The notes under the pieces were generated by a model. It was not told the DNA's origin. It searched no databases and saw only the letters and a list, made by a program, of their open reading frames with translations. The translations under genes and the position numbers were made by a program. From Dentipellis sp. KUC8613 (Eukaryota; Basidiomycota; Agaricomycetes; Russulales; Hericiaceae), in NCBI GenBank assembly GCA_002286715.1, contig NSJX01000075.1:1-64000 (forward strand): DNA of 64,000 bases, in the 5' to 3' direction. Of the stretch, positions 47,501-57,965 are shown one piece after another; positions within the stretch are counted from its first letter, which is position 1; the number at the start of each line of letters is the position of its first letter.

Positions 47501-50185
47501 GCTGATGGCAGCCTTGCCGCATTTCAAAACCTGGATTCTGACAGCGTCAATGACGAGCGCATGCTGTACTCGTGGAGTGGTACGCGCGCTGAGCGTACCT
47601 CGGAACCGTCACGCGATCTCATACCCATCGACCGCCTTGTGCATCGAGACTTCTCGAAGCTGGTGGCCGAGTTGCAGGGCAAAGGACTCAACGTGTCAAA
47701 GCTGACTTCATCCTATGTTCTGAAGATGCTACAGCAGTGGCTTGGGGAAACACCACTCTGCCGCCTCCCCTTTCGCCAAGACACAACTCATCGGATCCGC
47801 GGCTTCTGGTTAGACTGGCCGGACTTCAAATCCGCAGGCGTTTCGAACGCGGACATCAGCGACTTCCCGCTGGTGCCCACATTAGAGCCGGCATGTTTTA
47901 TCTCGCTTTCTCACTGCCGCAAGTCTTCGTCGGTCGTCATACTGGATCAACAAGCAGATATGGCCGATTGGATTCTCGAAGCTCTCGGTCACATTGGGTT
48001 CGTGTTTGTGCAAAGGGGAGCCGCTGGTCCCGCACTCGATGGATTGCTGCCTGATGCTTCGCAGCGGAGGCCGACCATGATCCGCGTCCTCCAGCTGCTC
48101 AAGTCACAGCCTGATAATGTACAGCACATCCTGCAGCTCAGCGGCACGGTTCACTCCGAATTTTGCACCTGGGCCCGGAATAACATGCCACATGACGATA
48201 GCCTCTCCGTTATTGGTCGCATGTTGCCTGTCTGGCAGACATTGGGAAGCCCACAAAAATACATCGCAGCCTCGGACGTGCAAATGCTGCCCTCGACGAT
48301 TCTTCATCCGCACGAGATTGTCCCGTTCTTGCGCGATTCCTGGGCGTTCATCGCCTATGATTCCAAGATAGAACACAATCTCAAGTTACCTCCCTTGAAG
48401 CTGACGGTTCTGCATAACAGGTACTTAAGTGTACAAATCGGCCAGCAGTTATCAAGCCAGCAGCTGCCGTCATATCACAAGCTTATGGACGTTCTGTTGA
48501 ACGCGCCTGGCAATCGGACATTCGAATCAGTCCTGCTTCCGAACTCAGCAGGCACCCTGGTACCAGCACACGAGCTATATGCACGCACTGTGCCGATCTT
48601 CGCCGCTGCATTCGAGACACAGCCAGGTCGCTTCATCCACCCCACGTATAGGGACCAGGAACAACGCGCGCGCCGGTTTGGCCTGCACACCGAGCTCGAC
48701 TTTGACTCATTCCTCCTGTGCGCGGGAGTGGTCAACGCGGATGTGCACACAAGCCGCGAGAGGCGGGCAGTGCCGTTGTACGCGCTGTATAGAAGCGAGG
48801 TCCTGGCGATCTACATTGGCGGGGACACCGCGCGGTGGCGGGCGCTTGACCAGATGCGCTTCATCCCGCGGCGCGAGGCGCGATTCCCGCCTGAGCTGTC
48901 GGCCCTTCCCAACTTCGACACTGCAGCGTACAGCATCAGGGACCTCCCGAATCTTATCTCGCCCTCGGAAATTCTGAGGCCGGGCTCGGAATCGGTCGCA
49001 TGGTCGCAGAGGGGGCTGTTTGCGTCCGCGCCCAACGAGAGGCTGCTCCTTGCTGATTTGCAGCTGGGCATCCCCACCATCGGCGAAGTGGTAAGCCTTC
49101 CCAGTCCCTGCTCTACTTCTCGATCTCGGATCGCCGGTAAACTGACGGCTCTGTAGGTCGAGCACCTGCGTGTACTCGCGCGCATCGCCCGCGACCACCC
49201 GGGCAGCGCGCCTCTGCTGGCCGAAATCAAAGCCACCTACGCATGGCTGAGCGAGCGCGCCGGGGTCCCCAGCACCGCGCGTGCGCTCGCCTCGGCGTTC
49301 ACGCCCGCCTCGGCGCTCTTCCTGAACATCGACCGCGCCGCAGACGCATGGGCGTGGCGCAGCGCGCGCGAGCTCTTCTTCGGGATCGAGGACGCGGACG
49401 CGGCGGGCGTGCCGGTGTACGGCGTGCGCGCGCTGCTCGAGCCGTGCGCGCCGCTGCTGCGCGCGGTCGGCGTCAAGGACGGGTCGCCGCTGACGGACTA
49501 CGCGCGCGCGGCGGCGTCGCCCGCGGAGGCGCAGCTCGGCGCGCTGCGGGCGGCGTTCGCGGCGCTGAGGAAGGAGCGCGTGCTGCTGGACGTGGTGCTT
49601 GTGCCGGCTGAGGGCGGGAGCCTGGAGGCGCCGTGCGAGGCGCACAGGGTCGTGTTGGCCGCGGCGAGTGGGTACTTCCGCGACATGTTCCGCGGGGCGT
49701 TCGACGATCTGAGGCGGAGCGAGACGAAGGTCGACGCGTCCGCGCGCTGTATCGAGTGTGCGCTCGGTGAGTGACCATGCTGGCGTAGAGGCTCTAGTAC
49801 TGATCCACCGCGATGCGCTTACGCACAGACTTCATATACACGGGCACGCTCGGCCGGCCGGACGCGGTGGAGGCGGGCTCGCAGGCGTGGTGCAACGTGC
49901 TGGTGGAGCTGCTGGGCCTGTCTGATTTCTGGCGGATGCAGGCGCTGTGCGATGCGGCGCAGGACGCGCTGTTGGAGTTCATCGGGATCACGACGTGGGA
50001 CGAATGTGCGTGTCTCTTTTTCGTTCTATTGCGTCGGGGCGGTGGGCGCTGACTGGGTCGTGGGCTGGGCAGTGCGCCAGCGTGCGGAGGAGGTGAAGGC
50101 GCTGGATGCGGCGGTGCTGCTGGATGCGTGTCGAAGGTTTGAGGAGGAGCGCGCAGACGCGATCGCGAGGCTTAAGGGTGCGTAA
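41501..50185 (+). CDS. giant sacsin-type protein with two Hsp90-like ATPase modules and C-terminal BTB domain
   Basis: From [20 protein letters not shown] the first exon contains [16 protein letters not shown], the N-box of GHKL ATPases. After two introns comes [14 protein letters not shown], the next nucleotide-binding motif, then [20 protein letters not shown]: a sacsin repeat N-terminus. A second module starts at about 45680 with [20 protein letters not shown] and [11 protein letters not shown], then [15 protein letters not shown]. Long helical-looking regions follow each module. The 3' exons encode [29 protein letters not shown] and [20 protein letters not shown], a BTB/POZ domain, and end [16 protein letters not shown]. 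The size is roughly 2,650 residues over about 15 exons. Human sacsin has DnaJ and HEPN domains at this end, so the BTB tail is a different arrangement. Chaperone activity linked to a Cul3-type ubiquitin ligase or to oligomerisation is an inference. Confidence 0.85.
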
Positions 50186-52099
50186 TTCTGAGGTGTGCGT
50201 GGTTTGTATAGAAGGGCTGTGTATCGTGTGAGTACACCCAGAGTAGTTTCTGTAGAGTATGTGTGGTATGTCTGTAGCGAATAGCGCTTGTAACTGTAGC
50301 CCCAAACTATCCTGACACTTTGTTCGATGTCCCATATGGGTGTAATTCTTATGTGTGTATCTCCCAAGTGTCCGCAGCACAGCTATATAGCAAAATGCCT
50401 GATGCGGGGGGTAGGATGATGTGCATGGCAGTGACCGCTGACAGCTGGCAGCGCGTACACACAAGCACATTTTTCGCGACCCTTCTGCTGTGCTTCCTAA
50501 ATCGACGTGCCGAGACAAACCAAGGAATTTGGCTCCGGGCGCGCATACGAGCGACGAATATCTAATATATACCGTGCATGCGGGCAGACAGATAGTGCAG
50601 GGCTGAATATCGTCTATTGGCGGAATCAACTTGAACCTGAGGTCGCGCCGTAGGACAGGAGGGCGCCATTATCCCGGTTTCAGCTCCAGCCAAAGCGCAG
50701 GCGCCTCCGATCGACAGTCATTGCACTTGTGCTCGCGAATGAGAACTACTTTCGAGCTAGTCTAAGACTACTAGTACGGCCACATCCTTTGTATATTCCA
50801 ATCTGCTCGCGAACTGGAATTATGTGCTGCATGAGCGTCCGTCCAGCGCCATCCTAGGATCTCGCCGAAATGTCAAATTTACAGCCGCACGGGCCACTGG
50901 CAGCATCGTCATTGGTCGCCGCGAATCTCAACCCAGCATGCGGATATCAGCCTAGCATGCGAATCTCAACCCAGCTGGACTTTTCTATAATCACTTCCAA
51001 ATCCACAACATCAGCGACGCGGACATGGGGCGTGGGGGTGGACGAGTACCAGCTAGTCAATACGGCTGGATAGAAGGGGGTGGGCAGGGCGAGGACGGGT
51101 GGCAGAGCATGGACGGATGGATTGGCAGGATATGGGTAGGGGGAAGAGAGCACGGATGACGGCAGGCGGTCCCGTCTCGCGCGTCCGAGTCCGTCCTCCA
51201 GCCAGACGTCCCGCGCTGATCGCGCATACCGCCGTTCCGCGAGCCACGCATCCCAGCGCCCGCATCGACTTTCCCCACGCTGTTAATGTGAACGCTAGGC
51301 ATGGTTCTACAATGCGAGCACTGCGCGCTGGTCAGAGCCAGATCCGTAGGACACCGGACAGCTGCAAGGCCGGTACCGAGGATAACGATGACACACACGT
51401 AGTCGAAGCCGGCGCGACAACCTGAGCTCCTGCAGGGCGGTGAGCACTGGATACTGGACACTTAACACGGGCAGTGAGGTCGAGGACCGGGATCGATAGT
51501 CGAGCGGACGGGGATACGGGGCACGGTGAATGGAGCATGGCGGGCGGCCCCGTCATGGTATCGCACGCCTGCGCGCTGATCGTGTATCGGGAGCAGCGCC
51601 CGCAACGGCTGCCCCCACACCCACGCACCCACGCCGCGACTACAGGCACTGACCGATTCCCATCGCGTCCCGACCCGACGACAGTCCGCGATCGAGAGAG
51701 CCAGATCCGAATCCGAGTCTGCAACACACGGCAAGGCGAGTAGTCGATTCGGAGAGCGTGCGGCCGGGATCCACGTCCGAGAATTTGAGCAGCGAGCACA
51801 GAGCACAGAATCGGAGCGCGCGCGCGCGCGCGGGAGAAATCGAAGGCGGAGGGGTGCAGGCACAGTGGTACTGTGAAGTTCGAGCCGGCCCGGGATGAAG
51901 TGAAGTATGCGCTCGGAGCGGCGGAGGGGAGGCAAGAGGGGAGTGTCACCGTGATGAAGACAGATTTCATTCAAAGTGGAGCGAGGACAGATCGATTGCG
52001 CGCGGATTCACATCCGTCTGGGTGCGGGTGCGGGTGCGGGTGCGGGTGCGGTAGAGGCTCGACGCAGCGGGAAATGGCATCGAGGGTAGAGTATAGATT
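50186..52099. other. GC-rich intergenic stretch without recognisable genes
   Basis: It contains a CG dinucleotide run near 51819-51836 and a (GGGTGC)n-type hexamer run at about 52017-52051. Open frames on both strands are long only because the sequence is GC-rich and none shows conserved motifs. Confidence 0.5.
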
Positions 52100-54660
52100 G
52101 GATATGGCTGCCCAAAGCTTGGAGCACCCATGCACAGGCTGTCCGGAGCCGGAGAGGGGATTCGCCGGGCAGGGAAGAGGGAGAAAGTGGCGCACGTGTA
52201 TAACAACATGAAGGTGGATGAGGCGAGGAGGCCACCGCCAGATGGGCGGGCTATTTGCGTACTTACGCGAGGAGGAGCGAGCCTGCTGAAAACCTGAACT
52301 CGAGCGTCAGGTCATGGGGGGCCGGGCAATTCGACTCGCGGGCCGCCTCATATTGCGTCGCACCGGAACGACGCATAGAGGTCCAGTGTGTAGGCGGGTA
52401 AGTGTGAACGGTGCATCCGGCAGGTCTCGGGCCAGGGGTGCGTCCGCACATCACATATTTCCGCGCAAGCGAAGTCGGCGTCGACGTCCGGGGATGTGAA
52501 TGAATATCGGGAGGCGGACGCGCTGGATTGGGTGAATCGGAGAACGGCAGATGTAGAGTCGGATGCTGTATTTGCGTGGTGAGGACGCGCGAGGGGTACG
52601 ACGCGGATCGGGAATTTGAGCTCGCTTGGGATGAGGGGGTTAGCGCAAGAGATAACAGACGGCTGTCGGTATATGCCGCATTACTGCACAATGCGGTACG
52701 CGTTGCAGCATCTGCAATCCAGCCGTCGGAAGCGAAGTCGTGGGTGTCCGGTATGTTTATTCGCGGGGCGAAGACCAGCCTGAGGGGTGCGTCCGCACGT
52801 GTCCCGCGCAAGCCGTCGGGAGCGTTCTGCGCAGTGTTCCGGGCCCTGCAGCCCTCAGGGTTGAGCGCGTCTTCAAGCGCAGCACCGAAGTGCCTGGGCC
52901 GGTGCTGCATGTCATGATGTGGCGTGCTTGTCGACATCGACATGGACATCGGCGCTGAAGCTGAAGGGGCGTAGGATGGCGAACTGGTCCGTGGGTGGGC
53001 ATGATGACGAGCTTCGGGTGCTACATGCGGGTGTAGTCGCTGGCCTTTTGCGATTGGATAGTCATGTTTTGCGTCTCCGGACGCTGGGCTTGCGTGTTGA
53101 GGATTGGGGACGCTCGAGGGGCGCGGGCGTCACTAGGGAATTTGAGCTTGTTCGGGCGTTCATGGGGGATGTTTTGGGTGGAGGAGCGCGAGGGGGCGAG
53201 GGGGCGAGATGGCAGAGGCAAGTCGGCGTATGCGGCGCGGCAGGGTGTTGTGGTTTATGTTGCTGTGTCTATATCCGGATGTCCGAGTCGATAGACGGAA
53301 ATAGAAATGAGGATAGAGATACTGCAGAATCGCTATGGTTTCCCAGGGCTCGGGCGTACGCAGGCCGTTCGGAGGCGGAGCCGCGGATGTCTGATGGATT
53401 CGCTAGGTGAAGAGCGGGGTTCGCACAGGCGATGTCGACGTCGGCGTCCGTGAAGGCGAATTAATCTTAGGCGGAAGAGTCAGGCGCGCCGGGAACGGCG
53501 TCTGCGGAGACGGACACTAGTACCGTACCCGCGTGCTGAGGATGGTCGATGGGTGCGGGCATCGCTAGGGCATTCAAGCTCGCTCGAGTGCTCCTGGGGG
53601 ATATTCGAGTTTCAGGCGGACGAGCGCGAGATGGCGGCGGCAAGTCAACACATGCAGCGCAGCAGGGCGTCGTGGCCTGTCTTCCTGTGTCCGCATCCAG
53701 ACGTCCGAGTCTGCGATCTGAGGCCTGAGGTCCGAGTCGCTGCTGTACTTTATATCATGCATCATGATGTATGGCTGCCCAGAGCTCGGACTGTCCGGGG
53801 GCGGGGTCGCGGATCGCGGGGCCGAGGACGGGCAGTTGAGCGCGCTCGAAACTCCTGGGGCATATCGCATGGGGACGAGCGCGAGCGCGCGAGACGGACA
53901 GTGGAAAAGAGAGGCGCTGCGGGTCGGTGCGGGTTGTGGGTGTGTTGCTGTGTCTGTAGTCTGAGGTCTGAGTCGGTAGATAGAAGAGAGAGATAGGGAG
54001 AAGAAGAGATCGTACACGAGCGGGGGTGGGTTGGCGTAAGGGGAGTGGGGGCAGCGAAGACGCAGTGGCTATGGCTTCGCATGGGGCCAGACGGTCCAGA
54101 GGCGCGGTCGCGAGTGATTCGGCGGGCGGAGAGCAGGGGTCGCATATTTTTGGGCAAGCGATGTCGACGTCACCGTCCAGGAGCCCTGGGAGGCGGGTCC
54201 GGGCGGCGGAGACGGGGACGGCGTCGGATACTTGCGTGTCGGGGACACTCGAAGCATACAGCGCAGACCGGGCATCGCTGAGAGGAATCGGTATTTGTGC
54301 TCGCTGGAGGGCTGCTGGAGGATTTTTCGAGTGGGCGAACACGAGCGTAGAGGGGAGTCGGTATATGCAGGCTGTTGCGGGTCGCTGCGACTTGCAGAGA
54401 TAGATACAGATCATACGAGAGAGGGACATGGGACGACGCGAGCAGCGAGCAGCGAGGGGTCAGTGCGACGTACATGTGCTGCGCCCGAGACCATAGCCAA
54501 GCCAGGCCGGCTCGATAGTCGAATTCAGGCAAGCGGGTCTCGCATGTCGAAAGGTATGTGGCGCTGCAGGTGTTGCTGTGTCTGTAGTCCTCCAAGTCGA
54601 GACAGAGAGGTAGAGCGTACGAGTGAGGGGCGGTCGCGGGATGACGCGACCGGATGGAGG
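52100..54660. repeat. degenerate satellite-like array of GC-rich units
   Basis: Recurring landmarks in fixed order indicate diverged tandem units. ATGGCTGCCCAGAGCTCGG-like segments occur near 52102, 53333, 53767 and 54068. GGGAATTTGAGCTCGCTTGG-like segments occur near 52610, 53137 and 53570. GTGTTGCTGTGTCTGTAGTC-like segments occur near 53262, 53940 and 54568, with a weaker one near 53680. ATGTCGACGTC segments occur near 53431 and 54160. Spacing is irregular (about 270-680 bp), so units have been trimmed or rearranged. No protein is predicted. Confidence 0.65.
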
Positions 54661-56094
54661 CGCGCTCGAGGGCTGCGACGTCAAGCTCAAGCGGATATCG
54701 CACGTTGGAAGAAAGACTGGGATGACGTCCGTGGTGCGTCCTCGACGAAACTGGTCGACGGTATCGAACAGCAGCCGTCCGAGTCAGTCACGGTCCTGCG
54801 CCGATTCCAGGTCGTGAAGGGCGCCGACGGCCAGCAGGCGCCCGTTTGCAGCACGACGGTCGCAGGCGTCCGAGGATGGAGATGGCAAGCGCGTCTGCGG
54901 CAGTGGAAATGCATGAAGCTGGATTGGGACGCGGGGCAGGCCCGAGGGTGCCTGGGCGGCCGCGGGTCGGCACCGGCACCTGCGTCCGCACGTGGCGATA
55001 TTGCATTTAGACGGATTTAGCCCGCATCTGCCAAACTGTCGCCATGAGGAGAAGAACGTCCTGTCGCGAGCGCGCGTGCGCGTGTTCTGGAGATACCGCG
55101 CTCCTCCGCCGACGTCGATGGGCGCGCGCGGTGAAGATTCGGAAATGCGACGGTGTGAGCACTTCTACTTGCTGGGGCGCTTCGTGGGGATCGGGTGGTG
55201 TGTGCGACGTGCTCGGTGCGCTGTGTGCGATGCAATGCGGGACGGCGGGGACGACGGCGGGGGGACTCGGCGCGCGACGGGTCGGACAGGCAGGGGGGCC
55301 TTAGACTGCTGTCCAGGCGTGTCCGCCAACTGTCGTTGTTGGTTATATTGCCTGTCCGCGCGGGCGCACCTGGGCTCGCCGCGCGGGGTCTCCGCAGCAG
55401 GCCGCCTGCGCTCCCCGCGCTGCTTCTTGCACGGAAGACGCACGCAGCCTATTGCCTCCTTGCGCGCGGGGATGAGGAGGGCGCGGGCAGGGACGACGAC
55501 GACGTCGACGACGCACGCGAGATCGCGTCGATCGGCCTTATCGAGATTTATGACCTCGGCGGCAGCCTCGGCCTCCGCTGTCACGCCTTCCCTCCTCGGC
55601 GCCGCCGCCGCGCGCCCTCGCGCGGAAATGAAAGGGGAGCGCTGCGCGCTGCTGCCCATACGGGGCAGAATACAAGGGGGCAGTGGCCCGCGCCGGCGGC
55701 GTGACGCCAGGAACGGCAGAATACAAAGGACGTCACGGCGTGACACGCGCGTGTGACGTGCCGAGGGGCAGGTGTGACAGGCGGACGGGGCGCGCGCTCG
55801 AACGAGTACAAGGCTTCCCGCGACGCCCAGCAGGCCCTCCACTCCTCCCTCGACGCCACTCTCCCCGCCCCCCGCCCCCGACGCCCGACCCCAGCGCACC
55901 TACTCCCGCCCTCGTCGTCCCCACCACCACCGCCTCCGCCTGACTCTGCGCAGCCACCAGTGACCAGCCACACACATCAGCGTTCGCACCCACGACAGAT
56001 CGCCCGCCCCGCCCCGCCCTGCGAGACAGCCTATCCTATCCCACCCGCCCCGGGCCACGACCACGCCCACGACCCCGCCCACGTCCCGCCCGCC
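54661..56094. promoter_or_regulatory. upstream region of the G-alpha gene, with CRE-like sites
   Basis: The stretch is GC-rich without a recognisable gene. A GACGTCAC at 55729-55736 and a TGACGTG at 55754-55760, with a further CGTGACG at 55700-55706, resemble cAMP-response-type bZIP sites. The motif GGCAGAATACAA occurs twice (about 55664 and 55715). The last 250 bp are C-rich, as in many fungal 5' leaders. Confidence 0.4.
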
Positions 56095-57965
56095 ATGGGA
56101 AACTGCGTCTCCCAGTCCGACCTCAAGGAGGGCAAGGCCCGCTCCGACGCCATCGACCGCCAGATCCTCGAGGACTCGAAGAAGTTCAAGCGCGAGTGCA
56201 AGATCCTCCTCCTCGGTGCGCCTTCTCTCCTCTCTCCTCTCCCTCTCCTCCTCCTCTCCTCTCCTCTCCTCCCAGCCTCGCGCCTTGAACGCACACGCTG
56301 ACGCCGCACAGGCTCCGGCGAGTCGGGCAAGTCGACGATCGTCAAGCAGATGAAGATCATCCACCAGAACGGCTACACGCCCGACGAGCTGCTCGCCTTC
56401 CGCCCGCTCATCTGGAAGAACCTCCTCGAGAGCGCCCACGCCGTCATCGCCGCCCTCGCGAAGCTCGGCCTCGAGCCCGTCCGCCCGAATAACAAGGTGC
56501 GCTTCCCCTTTCTCGCTCGCCCTACCTCTGCCCCCTTCTCCCTTCTCCCTGCCTCTGCACCCCGCCTGCCGACGCTGATACTGAGATTGGTGCTAACGCG
56601 GCACAGACGAGCCTCGACAAGCTGCAGACCTACGAGCTCAGCACGGACGCCGCGTTCTACTTCTCGCCCGACCTCGCGCAGGCCATCCAGGACCTCTGGA
56701 ACGACCCCATCATCCCGACCATGATGGACCACTCGTCCGAGTTTTACCTCATGGACAGCGCCGCGTAGTGCGTCTTGTGTTCCTTTCTCTCCGTGCGAGT
56801 GTACCTGTGCTCATTGCTTGCTGCTCGCTGCTCGCTGCTCATTGTTCACGCTCATTGTTCACGCTCATTGTTCACGCTCATTGTTGACTGCACATTCGTT
56901 ACTGCCCACGCCGCACGCTGCACGCGCGGACAGCTTCTTCGCAGAGGCGCACCGCATCGCGTCGGGCGCGTACACGCCGACGAAGGAGGACGTCCTGCGC
57001 GCGCGCGCGAAGAGCACCGGCATCACCGAGACGCGCTTCAATATGGGCACGCTGTCGTGAGTCCCGTCCTTCCCTCTCACTTCTCCCCCGCTCCGCGTCC
57101 TGTCCTGTCCTATTCTATCCTGTCATGTCATGTGTTGCGTTGCGTTGTGTTGTGTTGTGTTGTGTTGTGTTGGGTGTCCGGTTACTGACTGACTTGACTG
57201 GGTTGGCGCAGAATACACATGTTCGACGTCGGCGGGCAGCGCTCGGAGCGCAAGAAGTGGATCCACTCGTTCGAGAGCGTCACGAGCATCATCTTTTGCA
57301 CGGCGCTGTCCGAGTATGATCAGGTGCTGCTGGAGGAGAAGAACCAGGTGCGTCCTTGTCCCATCTCTCTTCCTTCCTTTATCCCTTCTTTCCTTTCTCC
57401 CTTCCTTCCTTTCCCCCTTTCTTCGCTTTTCCCTCTCCCTTCGCCGTTTTCTTTTCCCGGCATCAACATGGCACTGACGCGACATTCGCGCCCCGCAGAA
57501 CCGGATGGCAGAGTCGCTCGTGCTCTTCGACTCGGTGATCAACTCGCGCTGGTTCCTGCGCACGTCGATCATCCTCTTCCTGAACAAGATCGACGTGTTC
57601 AAGGAGAAGCTGCCCAAGGTGCCGCTCGAGCGCTACTTCCCCGAGTACACCGGCGGCAAGGACGTCAACAAGGGCGCCAAGTATATTTTGTGGCGCTTTA
57701 TGCAGGCGAATAGGGCGAGGTTGAGCGTGTATCCGCAGTGCGTGTGCTCTTCTCTCTCTTTTCTTCTCTCTCTCTTTTTTCCTTGCGAGCCTCTTCTCTT
57801 TTCCTTGCGAGCCTCTTGCTCCGACTTTGGTTGTGAGGATGTGTGCTGATGTGTGTTGGTGGTAGTATAACGCAGGCGACGGACACGTCGAATATCAGGC
57901 TCGTGTTTGTGACTGTGAAGGAGACGATACTGCAGAATGCGCTCAAGGAGTCGGGCATCCTATAG
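56095..57965 (+). CDS. heterotrimeric G-protein alpha subunit (fungal, probably group III)
   Basis: Seven exons (56095-56215, 56312-56496, 56607-56767, 56934-57056, 57212-57347, 57499-57737, 57866-57965) give exactly 354 residues, the usual G-alpha length. MGNCVSQSD has the Gly-2 myristoylation and Cys-4 palmitoylation signals. All GTPase motifs are present: P-loop GSGESGKST, split by intron 1 after its first glycine; switch [19 protein letters not shown]; switch [22 protein letters not shown] for guanine specificity; and TQATDTSNI. The C-terminus NALKESGIL has no cysteine at position -4, so it would not be a pertussis-toxin site, and it resembles group III subunits that act on adenylate cyclase. 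It relays receptor signals (mating, nutrients, pathogenicity or growth control) at the plasma membrane. Introns are full of simple repeats. Confidence 0.96.
56825..56885. repeat. 13-bp tandem repeat in G-alpha intron 3
   Basis: GCTCATTGTTCAC is repeated about four times inside the intron between exons 3 and 4. Confidence 0.85.

Noticed and set aside
49237..49645. Long open frames antisense to the sacsin-like gene 3' end
   Set aside because: They arise from strong GC bias at codon third positions; the plus-strand reading has a conserved BTB domain and consistent introns.
53755..54429. 224-codon minus-strand open frame in the GC-rich array
   Set aside because: Its composition is Arg/Pro/Ser-rich, with no conserved motif, and it overlaps repeat units that vary in length, so it is not kept in frame between units.
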